From Bacteroidota bacterium (GTDB taxonomy: Bacteria; Bacteroidota; Bacteroidia; Chitinophagales; Chitinophagaceae): DNA of 64,000 nucleotides. Below the pieces are notes generated by a model. It worked only from the letters and a program-made list of their open reading frames with translations. It was not told where the DNA came from and did not search any database. The stretch covers positions 124,001 through 188,000 of the forward strand of contig JAPLEH010000055.1 of the NCBI GenBank assembly GCA_026391455.1, written 5' to 3'. Within the stretch, counting starts at the first letter, position 1, and each line of letters begins with the position of its first letter. This document shows, one piece after another, positions 1 to 8,236 of the stretch. The translations under genes were made by a program, and so were the position numbers.

Positions 1-981
1 TCGCCTCATTCTTTCCTTTATGTTTACAGGAAGAGAGTCTTCAAAAAAATATCCGGGTTCATTCAATACTTTTTTATAGTACCCTGCTGTATCTTTTCCA
101 AATCCGGAAAGATCCACTTTATTCGCTGTTTCCATTACTACTGATTCATTATCTTCTGCCAGTTTTTGTAGCAGCAACCGCTCTACCCTGTTCTTCTCCG
201 TATTCGATTTTCCTTTGTATTGGTACAGCAAAAACCCATCCGGCTGCAGCGTACCCTGGTAAAGCGATCGGGCAAAATGCATGCGCGATCCCCGGTATGC
301 CCGAAGCCGGTTGGCTGAAAAAATCCGGGCAGCTGCCGGATCCTCATTTTTAATAAACTCAAAGTATGCAGTCATTGCATACAACAGGTTTCCTTTGTCC
401 AGCGAATATTCCAGCGAATCAAAATCGATATGGAGTTTATACCCCAGCATGGTATTCACTACTTCCAATGGTTTTCTTGCCCGCGCCTTCAGCAGCATTC
501 GCTTTTTGTCGTATTGAAACCACACATCGCCGGGATTTTGCAATACACATTCTTTATCCATATCCTTACCAAACAGGATATCAGCAAATAATTTCCCCCA
601 TTTTTGCCAGGTATCTTTAGTGGCCGAACGGAGTACAACATTATCCAACGCTAACCCGTCAGGTTTCAATTCATAAACAGCTCCGCTTTTATTTTGCTCC
701 AGCATTACGGTCAGCTTTGCATAGCCGGTATAACTGATGATTAATCGTGCGGGTAGTTTCACTCCGTGCAGCCGGAACATTCCGCTTGAATCAGTTTGTG
801 TGGTGAGTTTGGTCTGGTCGATATAAATGGTGGCACCCGCGAGTGGTTCACGGGTAAGTGCATCAACAAGTTTTCCGGAAATGCTTTCCTGTGCAGGGGA
901 TAATTGTGAAATGAATGTGATGATTAACAGGCAGACAGTTTTCAGCAACAAATGCCGGGTATATCCTGAAAGAGTATTCAT
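1..981 (-). CDS. Secreted CarboxypepD_reg-like domain protein (3' truncated by window edge)
   Basis: An open frame begins with ATG at 981 and runs off the left edge without a stop; 327 codons are visible. The N-terminus is a signal peptide (hydrophobic stretch ending SPAQ). Residues about 33-110 read as a carboxypeptidase-regulatory-like beta-sandwich (GKLVDALTREPLAGATIYI, then FRLHGVKLPARLIISYTGY), the fold found at the N-terminus of many Bacteroidota surface proteins. The remainder, rich in KWGKLFADILFGKD-like segments, matches the general pattern of carboxypeptidase-like regulatory proteins of unknown function. It faces the SDR gene across a 261-bp divergent spacer in which I see no gene. 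Function beyond an envelope location is unknown. Confidence 0.8.
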   Translation of the reverse strand, partial: MNTLSGYTRHLLLKTVCLLIITFISQLSPAQESISGKLVDALTREPLAGATIYIDQTKLTTQTDSSGMFRLHGVKLPARLIISYTGYAKLTVMLEQNKSGAVYELKPDGLALDNVVLRSATKDTWQKWGKLFADILFGKDMDKECVLQNPGDVWFQYDKKRMLLKARARKPLEVVNTMLGYKLHIDFDSLEYSLDKGNLLYAMTAYFEFIKNEDPAAARIFSANRLRAYRGSRMHFARSLYQGTLQPDGFLLYQYKGKSNTEKNRVERLLLQKLAEDNESVVMETANKVDLSGFGKDTAGYYKKVLNEPGYFFEDSLPVNIKERMRR

Positions 982-1242
982 TGATTAGCGTTTATCCTGC
1001 AAACAGGTGTGCAGATTAAATATACCTTTAATAGTGCTTTTATTACACCCACTCATAATATTACAGAAATATTTTATACTATTTCTCTTTTCTGTGAAGA
1101 GATTGCAGAAATATCCGGTCAACATTGTAAATTACTAAGGTTGAAAAACAACTTCTTTATCCCCGATTCTAATGTACTAAACACCCATGTGGCGCTTTTT
1201 AGTTAAATTGTAACTGAACACATTCAACTGTAAAAATAAATT

Positions 1243-1935
1243 ATGCAAAAAACAGCAATTGTTACCGGTGCCTATGGCAACCTTGGACAGGCCGTAGTAA
1301 AGAAGTTCATTCGGGAGGGATACAAAGTTGCCGGATCAATGATGCCAGGGGAAGCTATGCCACCCGATTTCCCGGAAGATGGATTTACAGGAAGTGCGGT
1401 GGATCTTACCAACGAAGATGATACAAAAAAATGGGTCGATGGAATAATCGCTTCACATGGTACGGTTGATGCAGCAGTATTCACCGTGGGTGGCTTTGCC
1501 ATGGGAGTAATGGCAGATACCCGATTAAGTGATATACAACGCCAATATCAACTGAATTTTGAAACCTCTTATAATGCAGCCCGTCCGGTATTTGCGCAAA
1601 TGATGCGTCAACAACAAGGCAGGATATTTTTTATCGGAGCGAGACCGGGATTGCAGGCCACATTCAGTAATGGCATGGTGGCTTATGGCCTTGCGAAATC
1701 ACTGGTTTTCCGGCTGGCCGAATTGATGAACCTTGAGAGCAAAGGAATGGATGTGGTTACGGCTGTAGTTGTACCTAGTACGATAGACACACCTGCTAAC
1801 CGGAAATCAATGCCGGATGCGGATTTTACTGCCTGGGTAAAAGCCACAGATATTGCCGATACAATTTTTTTTCATTGCCAACCCGAAGCCACAGCAATCC
1901 GGGAAACTGTGATTAAAATGTTTGGCAACCTTTGA
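1243..1935 (+). CDS. SDR family NAD(P)-binding oxidoreductase
   Basis: A 230-residue classical short-chain dehydrogenase. The Rossmann glycine motif TGAYGNLG is at residues 8-15 and the catalytic YGLAK (Tyr148, Lys152) is present. The region that normally supplies the catalytic serine reads FIGARPG, so alanine appears to stand where related proteins have GSRPG. No signal peptide, so cytoplasmic. Substrate is not evident; the family includes FabG-like ketoreductases and dihydropteridine reductases. It is a single gene, with a spacer holding gene relics downstream. Confidence 0.85.
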   Translation: MQKTAIVTGAYGNLGQAVVKKFIREGYKVAGSMMPGEAMPPDFPEDGFTGSAVDLTNEDDTKKWVDGIIASHGTVDAAVFTVGGFAMGVMADTRLSDIQRQYQLNFETSYNAARPVFAQMMRQQQGRIFFIGARPGLQATFSNGMVAYGLAKSLVFRLAELMNLESKGMDVVTAVVVPSTIDTPANRKSMPDADFTAWVKATDIADTIFFHCQPEATAIRETVIKMFGNL

Positions 1936-2249
1936 TACGGCTAAATTAAAGTTCCATTAAACTTGTATTCCACAGTAATTGATCCACTGAATACTCAGCC
2001 ATTCTTTCGGTCAATGTAAAATAGTTCTCTTCTGCCTGCTACATAGCCGACTAAGTTTGTTATTCTATACTTGAACAATAGTTATGAACACTACTCCCCC
2101 TCTCAAAAAAGAAAGTACTGATTACAGCAGGGCCCACTAGTGAGGCTATCGACACGGTTCGATACATCAGTAATCGTTTCTGATAGCTATGAATGAACTA
2201 CATGAATGCATTTTGGAGTATAAACAAAATACGGGTAAAAAGAAACCGA
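1936..2249. other. Gene-free spacer with decayed gene fragments
   Basis: This 314-bp interval between convergent genes has no intact gene. On the plus strand a CoaB-like fragment is visible (listed separately). On the minus strand 2038-1946 an open stretch of 30 codons ends in a stop and reads like the tail of a protein (it contains ENYFTLTERMAEYSVDQLL), but it is preceded by a stop and has no start. Both are best read as relics of lost genes. Confidence 0.4.
2084..2183 (+). pseudogene. Relic of a CoaB/DFP-type phosphopantothenate-cysteine ligase
   Basis: ATG at 2084 opens a frame that reads into a short A-run (2105-2110); one base out of frame, from 2115, the sequence continues as VLITAGPTSEAIDTVRYISN and then meets a stop at 2181. 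That string is very close to the N-terminal nucleotide-binding motif of the CoaB (DFP) domain of pantothenate-metabolism flavoproteins (VLITAGPTxExIDPVRxISN). The rest of the roughly 200-residue domain is missing. I read this as a frameshifted and truncated pseudogene. Confidence rests on one motif only. Confidence 0.5.
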
Positions 2250-3092
2250 TCAGTTATGATAGGGCCTGCAGGAAATAATATCTGATTTAAATATCGATAT
2301 GCCACCTGTACGGCGTATTGAACCGGATTTTACATACAGAATGGTCCAATCATTAATTTGAACAGCCCGAGCCGATAAGGAAACCGGCTCAGCGACATAA
2401 TTCTTCAACTCGCTATTCATGGGTCGGCCTTTTTCATCCAGCATCAGGAAATACTGGTGCTCCCCTTTTTCATTATACACATAGAATACCGGAGAAATCC
2501 CCCCTTCGATACAACGGATCGCACAATCCCGGTGGGGCTTTCCCAGTCCGGGCTTCATTACACCAAAATAACATTTGGGGTCTAGTATCTCACCGGTGAG
2601 TTGTACTTCGCCCAGATCAATTTGCACCGCAGGTACTTCTTCCGCTGCTTCTGTAACACTTACCATCGGATGATCATGCCTGTCTATCTGCAAAAGTGCT
2701 TTCCCATCGTGATAAATAAGTGTGCCTTTAAACACTACCTGCTTATGATCAAAACTGACACCATTATCCATCTCCAATTCCCGGATCACTCCGGAGGCTC
2801 CTGCTTTACCATAACCTACCAAAGGCAAAGTCATGTACACTGCATTACCCATTGCATCTTTACCATACATGACCCTGAGTGATGGCACCGGAAATGCCTG
2901 GTAGATGCCTTTCACTTCGGTAAGTTGCCCATATTCAAATGTACCGGTTGAAAATTTCTTTTGTAATAAAGCCAATGTGATTGCCATTGCTAATCCGATA
3001 ATGGCCAACAGGAAGATCACTTTACGGGTATGCCTGGCAAATCCTGCCGGTGCCTGTGACTGCCATCCGATATAAAACTCTTTATTGTCCAT
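2250..3092 (-). CDS. Membrane-anchored protein of unknown function, partner of the Rieske/ferric-reductase gene
   Basis: A 280-residue protein. The ATG at 3092 (MDNKEFYIGWQSQAPAG) is chosen over an upstream GTG at 3110; it overlaps the stop of the preceding gene by 11 bp, which suggests translational coupling. One TM helix lies at about residues 24-43 (VIFLLAIIGLAMAITLALL) and the rest should lie outside the cytoplasm. A striking segment, DPKCYFGVMKPGLGK followed by CAIRC and a glycine pair, holds three cysteines spaced C-x21-C-x3-C in a conserved-looking context, possibly a metal or redox site. No family name can be assigned. Its position directly downstream of the Rieske fusion suggests a shared electron-transfer or periplasmic assembly role (inference). 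Confidence 0.7.
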   Translation of the reverse strand: MDNKEFYIGWQSQAPAGFARHTRKVIFLLAIIGLAMAITLALLQKKFSTGTFEYGQLTEVKGIYQAFPVPSLRVMYGKDAMGNAVYMTLPLVGYGKAGASGVIRELEMDNGVSFDHKQVVFKGTLIYHDGKALLQIDRHDHPMVSVTEAAEEVPAVQIDLGEVQLTGEILDPKCYFGVMKPGLGKPHRDCAIRCIEGGISPVFYVYNEKGEHQYFLMLDEKGRPMNSELKNYVAEPVSLSARAVQINDWTILYVKSGSIRRTGGISIFKSDIISCRPYHN

Positions 3093-4128
3093 AATTATCA
3101 GATTTAGCACCGGTTTGTGTTGTTCCTTCGGGGAATGGTTGGGGGTTCAGCCAGATTTCCTCATGAATGATCTTTATTGCATAGGTGCTCACTTTTTCTT
3201 TAAAGGGGGGTGGTGACTGCCCGTTGTGGGGAAGGTATTGGTATCCATGCCATGGACAGGTGATGCATCCATCCAGTATCCTGCCTTCACCGAGCGGACC
3301 TCCCTGATGTTTGCATACATTGTGTATGGCGTAAATCCTGTCTTCATGGCGGTATACGGCGATCCTTTCCTTTTCCACACAAAAGATCTTAGCCCTAGTA
3401 TTTTCAATATCTGTAATCTTACATACCATTACAAATCCATCCTGTTTAGCTGTGAGCTTCGCCTCATCGGTCTTTCTTTCTTTTTGCGCAGCCAGCAAAT
3501 GCAAAACGATCAGTGATATACTGCCGGTGAATACCAGTATCACCAGTAGCGGGTTTTGTTCATATTGTATCACACCGAGCATAACGTGCATTACCACCAA
3601 AGCATAGGCCATGTAAACGAACATATGGAGTGTTTTCCATAACCGTGGTGAAAGATTATGCAGCCAGAAATCGTGACTGGTAACTGCCATGATCATCAAA
3701 ATGATCAGCGCAATAAAGCCAGGTGCCTGAAAAGGGAAAGCGGCCAATGAATCATAATTCGTATTGGACACAAAGACAGATAACAAAGGATGGATATTCC
3801 CCAATGCGTGAAACTGCAGTATACTGAACACACCATGAATGGCTGCCAGAAAAAACATAGTGACCCCCAGGTGCCGCCTGTTGTAAAGCAACGGCAGAAA
3901 CTTAGATTGCAGCCTGCAGAGCGGACCAATTGCCAGGATGATATGAAGTAAAATAACAGCCAGTGTAGAGGCACTTCGTATGATCAGCGTTTCAAATGTT
4001 ACCTGCGCATTGAATATCCATGTAAACCCTGCGAACAGGATCAAATAAGTGATACAAAATGCCGCGATAATCCCATCATATAATTTCTTTTGACGGTTCC
4101 ATCCGACTGCCGAATAAGATACACTCAT
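3082..4128 (-). CDS. Ferric-reductase-like transmembrane protein fused to a Rieske [2Fe-2S] domain
   Basis: A 348-residue fusion. Residues about 1-215 carry roughly six TM helices with paired histidines typical of the ferric reductase-like/MsrQ heme-b domain (LHIILAIGP, AAIHGVF, KTLHMFVY, VVMHVML). Residues about 235-330 form a Rieske domain with the cluster ligands CKHQGGPLGEG and CPWHGYQ, so two Cys and two His are present. A plausible job is moving electrons between a quinone or cytoplasmic donor and a periplasmic acceptor. It sits inside a five-gene minus-strand operon with 2-bp or overlapping junctions. The lack of a flavin/NAD domain separates it from true ferric reductases. The substrate is unknown. 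Confidence 0.85.
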   Translation of the reverse strand: MSVSYSAVGWNRQKKLYDGIIAAFCITYLILFAGFTWIFNAQVTFETLIIRSASTLAVILLHIILAIGPLCRLQSKFLPLLYNRRHLGVTMFFLAAIHGVFSILQFHALGNIHPLLSVFVSNTNYDSLAAFPFQAPGFIALIILMIMAVTSHDFWLHNLSPRLWKTLHMFVYMAYALVVMHVMLGVIQYEQNPLLVILVFTGSISLIVLHLLAAQKERKTDEAKLTAKQDGFVMVCKITDIENTRAKIFCVEKERIAVYRHEDRIYAIHNVCKHQGGPLGEGRILDGCITCPWHGYQYLPHNGQSPPPFKEKVSTYAIKIIHEEIWLNPQPFPEGTTQTGAKSDNYGQ

Positions 4129-4130
4129 AA

Positions 4131-4574
4131 CTAAAATTTAATACTGTCTGTTCTTTGCGCATGGATAAAGTCGTAGAGGATCAAACGGGTCCCTACCCAC
4201 CCTGTGGAATCCGGTTGCAATGAGAAAATATACCTGCCCTGTGTTTCAATTCTTCCAATCAATTCAGCCGATTCAGGGGCAAATGTTTCTCCTTTTATTT
4301 TATAGATCACAGCAGATGGCGTTGTAAGAATTGTTTTATTGATCCATTCCAGTTGCCAGGCTGATCTGTCTGTATTGGTCCTGACCCTTGCCTGAAAATG
4401 CTCAGTACCTGCCGTGTAAGCGATCACCGGCAGCAGTACCTGTTCCCGCGGTTTAAGAATTTTTACAGGCTCATGATTAGGGATTACCAGCCACGCCGAC
4501 AGGATGCCAATAGGGAGAAGCAGGGCCATCAGAGCCCAAATCTGCCGGTGTCTTATGCGCAAATTTTTTGTCAT
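4131..4574 (-). CDS. Small one-TM exported protein of unknown function
   Basis: 147 residues: a basic N-terminus, one hydrophobic helix at about residues 13-32 (WALMALLLPIGILSAWLVI), then a soluble predicted beta-rich region without cysteines. ATG at 4574 overlaps the stop of the upstream 78-aa gene (ATGA), and the gene ends 2 bp before the Rieske fusion, so it is an integral part of that operon. It may be an assembly factor or periplasmic subunit of the redox complex; that is inferred only from position. No recognised domain. Confidence 0.65.
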   Translation of the reverse strand: MTKNLRIRHRQIWALMALLLPIGILSAWLVIPNHEPVKILKPREQVLLPVIAYTAGTEHFQARVRTNTDRSAWQLEWINKTILTTPSAVIYKIKGETFAPESAELIGRIETQGRYIFSLQPDSTGWVGTRLILYDFIHAQRTDSIKF

Positions 4575-4807
4575 GTGTTAGGTGATGTCTGGTTATTCTT
4601 TTTTGTTTTCATACTATGCCACTTCATCCATAACAGGGGCCAGAACAACATGGTGCCCGGAATGATGATCAGTCGGAAACCCCAACCTGCTCCTTTTGCA
4701 CTTTCATCCACCATAGCGGCCCCTTTTGCAATAAAGAATAAAGCAAATACAAAACCAGCACACAAGTAGGCCGCCAATATCAGATATATAATGGTGAGTA
4801 CGATCAT
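4571..4807 (-). CDS. Small two-TM membrane protein
   Basis: 78 residues with two predicted TM helices (about residues 3-27 and 43-62) and a basic C-terminal tail (KWHSMKTKKNN). It starts 1 bp after the stop of the S8 protease gene and its stop overlaps the next start, so translation is probably coupled. The size and placement resemble a small subunit of a membrane redox complex, but there is no family evidence. Confidence 0.65.
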   Translation of the reverse strand: MIVLTIIYLILAAYLCAGFVFALFFIAKGAAMVDESAKGAGWGFRLIIIPGTMLFWPLLWMKWHSMKTKKNNQTSPNT

Positions 4808-4808
4808 A

Positions 4809-6458
4809 TTAGTTTTCTATTATCAGCACATTATTGAATCCATAATATCCATCCGGCTCACGGAGTGGATTTGCCACATCTTCCAGCCAGCTTTCATTGT
4901 CTATGTAAAATTTATAGGTATACCTCCCTGCCGGTAACATAGGCAATTCGATCTTCCACCATCCTTGCCCGAGGGGATCCATCAATAATACATCAGGCGT
5001 CCATTGATTAAAGCTTCCCGCCAAAGATACCTGTGAAGCACATTCATGTTGTAAAAAGAATTCAATGGTTTGCTGTTGCCGGTTGATACAGGGCGAACGA
5101 TCCGGTTTAACGGCGCTGCTGCGTTTCAATATTTTCAATATGGCTTTGCGTGGCTGTATCACCCCATACCCTTGCCGGATAGCGGGAAGTGTTTCGATCC
5201 GTTTGGCTGTGCCGAAAAGGATCTCCCTGATCTGCGTAGGGGTGAGTACAGGATTCAACTCCAGCAATTGAGCGATCACAGCACATACAACGGGCGCTGC
5301 AAACGACGTACCATCCACATGCATATAATGCGGGGATATATATTTACAGGTTTGTATCCGTTGTATAATGCTTTCACGTAATGAAGCCGGATCATCTATA
5401 TTCTCAACATCACGAAGGAAAAGGTTGACATTGTTTTCATTAATGGCTCCGGAAAGTTGATCGTCTTTTACATTGAGTAATTGGTATAAAATTTTCGCCT
5501 CTTTGCTTTCTTTTGTTCCGGGAAGTATAGGTGCTGCGATCCAGATAGCATGTGCCAGTATTTCGGGCTTTAACACACCATCTGCAGTAAGCCCGTAGGG
5601 CGAATGATAGGCCGTTTCGTTCTCTTCAAGACGGTTACCATCATCAATTCCCCCAACAGTGATTACCTGCGGAGAATTAGCAGGTGGTTTAATAGTGCCA
5701 TGTTCATCATTTCCCGCTGCTGTCACAACAGTAATGCCTTGTTCAACCAATTCTTCAGCCAGGCGATCAATCTCACTTCGTTTATATGAAACGGGTTCGT
5801 CATCACCAAGACTCATATTCACAATACGGATATCATATCGTTCATGGTTTTTCATCGCCCATTCAAGCGCTTTAACAATATTTGCTGTAGTGATCTTTCC
5901 GTTGTCATTTTGCACTTTCAGTAATACCAATGATGCATCGGGCGCAATTCCCTTATATAACCCGTTGCTGAGATAACCATCACCGGCACATACTACGGAG
6001 GTCATGGTACCATGCCAGCTCTCCGGATGAGGTTGGGTGAACCAATCGGCCTTCCGTTTTGGTTCAGTAATATCCAAGATCTTTTTTATCCGGTTCTTAT
6101 ATGCAGTAAGATCCGGATGGAGATAAAACCCGCTGTCTATAAAACAGATGGTGACGCCCTTGCCGGTAAATCGGGTATCTGCATCGAGCCGGAGCCCGAC
6201 CGGGAGTATCATAAAATCATCTGCTGAGCGAATAGGAAAATAAGGGCCGACTTCGGGAAGCATTCGTTGCCCGATCACGATCTCTGTGTGATAATAATCC
6301 ACACATCTCCCGCAGGCACCATCAAATACTGACCAGCCGGGATTGTGTGCTTTGATGCGCTCGATCACCTGACGTTCGTTTCCCAGGTGATACCGGTACA
6401 GCAGTTTATCCACTTTATCATGGCAAAGGGGACATTGTATGGTGTGCGATTCATTCAT
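4809..6458 (-). CDS. Subtilisin-like S8 serine peptidase with N-terminal CxxC pairs and C-terminal glycogen-binding (CBM48/E-set-like) domain
   Basis: 549 residues from ATG 6458 (a TTG three bases upstream is ignored). Residues 9-12 (CPLC) and 49-52 (CGRC) look like a zinc-binding knuckle. The S8 catalytic triad is complete: Asp in FIDSG (about residue 108), His in SWHGT (about 149), Ser in DGTSFAAP, with the oxyanion Asn in AAGNDEHG. The last 80 or so residues (SLAGSFNQWTPDVLLMDPL, then YTYKFYIDNESW) read as an AMPK-beta/CBM48-type module, which binds glycogen or similar alpha-glucans. There is no signal peptide or propeptide, so it is probably cytoplasmic. First gene of the Rieske operon. 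The target is unknown; tethering to glycogen is inference. Confidence 0.85.
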   Translation of the reverse strand: MNESHTIQCPLCHDKVDKLLYRYHLGNERQVIERIKAHNPGWSVFDGACGRCVDYYHTEIVIGQRMLPEVGPYFPIRSADDFMILPVGLRLDADTRFTGKGVTICFIDSGFYLHPDLTAYKNRIKKILDITEPKRKADWFTQPHPESWHGTMTSVVCAGDGYLSNGLYKGIAPDASLVLLKVQNDNGKITTANIVKALEWAMKNHERYDIRIVNMSLGDDEPVSYKRSEIDRLAEELVEQGITVVTAAGNDEHGTIKPPANSPQVITVGGIDDGNRLEENETAYHSPYGLTADGVLKPEILAHAIWIAAPILPGTKESKEAKILYQLLNVKDDQLSGAINENNVNLFLRDVENIDDPASLRESIIQRIQTCKYISPHYMHVDGTSFAAPVVCAVIAQLLELNPVLTPTQIREILFGTAKRIETLPAIRQGYGVIQPRKAILKILKRSSAVKPDRSPCINRQQQTIEFFLQHECASQVSLAGSFNQWTPDVLLMDPLGQGWWKIELPMLPAGRYTYKFYIDNESWLEDVANPLREPDGYYGFNNVLIIEN

Positions 6459-6531
6459 CAATTACAAATAAACCCCAAAAGCGAGACTATTTTTGTCGGC
6501 AAGCCGACGTGAAAGCCAAAATCAAAATGGC

Positions 6532-6560
6532 AAAAAAAAGCAGGTCTGTGAAGACCTGCC
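6532..6560 (-). terminator. Rho-independent terminator after the peroxiredoxin gene
   Basis: An 8-bp perfect stem GCAGGTCT/AGACCTGC with a 4-nt loop (6540-6559) is flanked on the left by an A-run, which gives a U-run when transcribed on the minus strand. It lies 23 bp past the stop of the peroxiredoxin gene and before the S8 protease start, separating the two transcription units. Confidence 0.85.
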
Positions 6561-6582
6561 TGGAAACTTTTATGGGCCAATA

Positions 6583-7161
6583 TTACAGGTGCGAGAGCAC
6601 TTCAGCTACAGACACTCTTTTGGTGTAATTTTTATCAAAATGACGGAATATGATTTTTCCCTCCTTATTGATAATATAGAGGGCAGGCACAGGCAGGTTC
6701 GCCCCATTGGCCGCCCCGTTTGCACGGATAAAGTCAATACCATATCCTTTGTATTTCTCTATCGTCTTTTCATCCACGGCAAAAGCCACATCATAACTCT
6801 TCATAATATTCATGCCTTCATCATGCAGTATTGGGTAAGTGGCTTTTGTTTTTTCCACCGTCTTACTGATATTCTCTGCTGTTTCCGGTGAAATAGCAAT
6901 GATCGTAGCCCCTTTTGCAGATACGAGGCTCATGGAATCTTCCAGTTTTTTCAATTGCTGATTGCAATAAGGGCACCATTGTCCGCGATAAAATACCACG
7001 ACTGCAGGCCCTTTTTCCAAAACCTCCTTCAGGTTGATCTTGTTTCCGTTTTGATCCATGGCCGTAAAATCAGGGGCCATATCATTTACCTGTAATCCCT
7101 GTTGGGCGTTTACGGATAGTATGAAAGTGAGTACGAATGCAGTAAGAATGAAGAGTCTCAT
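6583..7161 (-). CDS. Exported peroxiredoxin-like AhpC/TSA family protein
   Basis: 192 residues. A signal peptide ends at about VNAQ (residue 20), followed by a thioredoxin-fold redoxin domain (VNDMAPDFTAMDQNG). The active-site region reads FYRGQWCPYCNQQL, so both cysteines of a CxxC pair are present, in the YRGxWCPYC style of AhpC/TSA-like proteins. An exported peroxide or thiol peroxidase/reductase is likely. It is the last gene of a minus-strand run of exported proteins and is closed by a clear terminator. Confidence 0.85.
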   Translation of the reverse strand: MRLFILTAFVLTFILSVNAQQGLQVNDMAPDFTAMDQNGNKINLKEVLEKGPAVVVFYRGQWCPYCNQQLKKLEDSMSLVSAKGATIIAISPETAENISKTVEKTKATYPILHDEGMNIMKSYDVAFAVDEKTIEKYKGYGIDFIRANGAANGANLPVPALYIINKEGKIIFRHFDKNYTKRVSVAEVLSHL

Positions 7162-7273
7162 ATTATTGTTTATTTATAGTTACTGTTTCAGGAAATAACA
7201 GATCAAAAGTATCACCTGCATATTTGCTGAATTGTCCTGATCCTGACGAAATGAAAAAATGATGAAAAAATGA

Positions 7274-8200
7274 TCAAAAACTGAACTGGTAACTGATACC
7301 GGCCACCAGTTTACGGGTAAGGCCATCTGGCCGCTGATCGCGTACTACAAAGGGAGTACCCAGTGATAACTCAAGACCAGAGCCATTCTTAAAATGGTAA
7401 TCTGCATAAATAGTCCCGTTCAGCGTGAGCCCGGTGGAATTATAAATGGGCTTGCGGTTTTTGAACATATCCTGGTAAGTGTCGTTGGCCAGGTGATAAA
7501 TACCCAGCAAACCCGGGCGCAAAGAAAACCGCTGACCGGTTTTGATGGTATAAGCGATCCTTCCCACCAGATCACCTTTGCGTGAGAATTGATTGGTGGG
7601 CCAGTATTTCAACGTTAATGGCTCAGCGGGATAATCACCGGGTAAAAAGCCATTTCCATTTCGTGACTTCAGTGGTTGTTGCCATGCAAGGGTGGCCCCG
7701 ATATTTTTCCTGTTGTAATTGATAGCCAGCACAAGGTCTACCGTACCGAGGCTCGTTTGATAAGGCATGGGCAATTGAATACCCCTTTTTTGTATATCCG
7801 CATTATCGAAAGGAAGTTTGACTCCTGCAACAAAGGATTTTTTCCATTTTCCTTTTGTATCAAACACGTGATTTACAGAAAGAAACAGATCGCCAAATCC
7901 ACTGGTACTGGCCAGTTCACCATTGATCGCATTGTAACTTAATTTTCCGGTGACCGATGTTTTCGGTGTAAATATCCGGGTATACTCCAGGTAACCGGTA
8001 TAATTATCGGTGGACCGTTCACCGATACCGTATGCAAACCCAATCGAAACATTGTTTTTACTACTCTTTTTTTCTTCCTCATCCGCTCCATTATTCTTTA
8101 TGGAATGTAGTGTACATACGCCGGCATCACTGCAGCCTTGCGCAGTAGCTTTTGAAATTACGCACACACAGAACACCATTGTTAAGATTACTTTATGCAT
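7274..8200 (-). CDS. Outer-membrane beta-barrel protein with N-terminal Cys motif
   Basis: 308 residues. A signal peptide ends at KATAQ, immediately followed by GCSDAGVCT, a paired-cysteine motif. The rest is alternating beta-strand sequence with many aromatic residues, ending in ISYQFSF; a terminal Phe is typical for BAM-inserted barrels. It resembles transporter or porin-type barrels of about 14 strands. The cargo is unknown. It lies between the double VOC gene (36 bp) and the peroxiredoxin gene (112 bp) and is probably co-transcribed with both. Confidence 0.75.
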   Translation of the reverse strand: MHKVILTMVFCVCVISKATAQGCSDAGVCTLHSIKNNGADEEEKKSSKNNVSIGFAYGIGERSTDNYTGYLEYTRIFTPKTSVTGKLSYNAINGELASTSGFGDLFLSVNHVFDTKGKWKKSFVAGVKLPFDNADIQKRGIQLPMPYQTSLGTVDLVLAINYNRKNIGATLAWQQPLKSRNGNGFLPGDYPAEPLTLKYWPTNQFSRKGDLVGRIAYTIKTGQRFSLRPGLLGIYHLANDTYQDMFKNRKPIYNSTGLTLNGTIYADYHFKNGSGLELSLGTPFVVRDQRPDGLTRKLVAGISYQFSF

Positions 8201-8236
8201 ATTTATTATTTATAGGTGATATATCATAAGATCGCT

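Noticed and set aside
1009-1206. Plus-strand open frame of 65 codons in the divergent spacer
   Set aside because: Low-complexity, no domain, no RBS or promoter of its own, and it lies between a divergent pair; likely chance.
6495-6508. GTCGGCAAGCCGAC hairpin before the S8 protease
   Set aside because: Stem of 5-6 bp with no U-run; too small to call a regulatory element.
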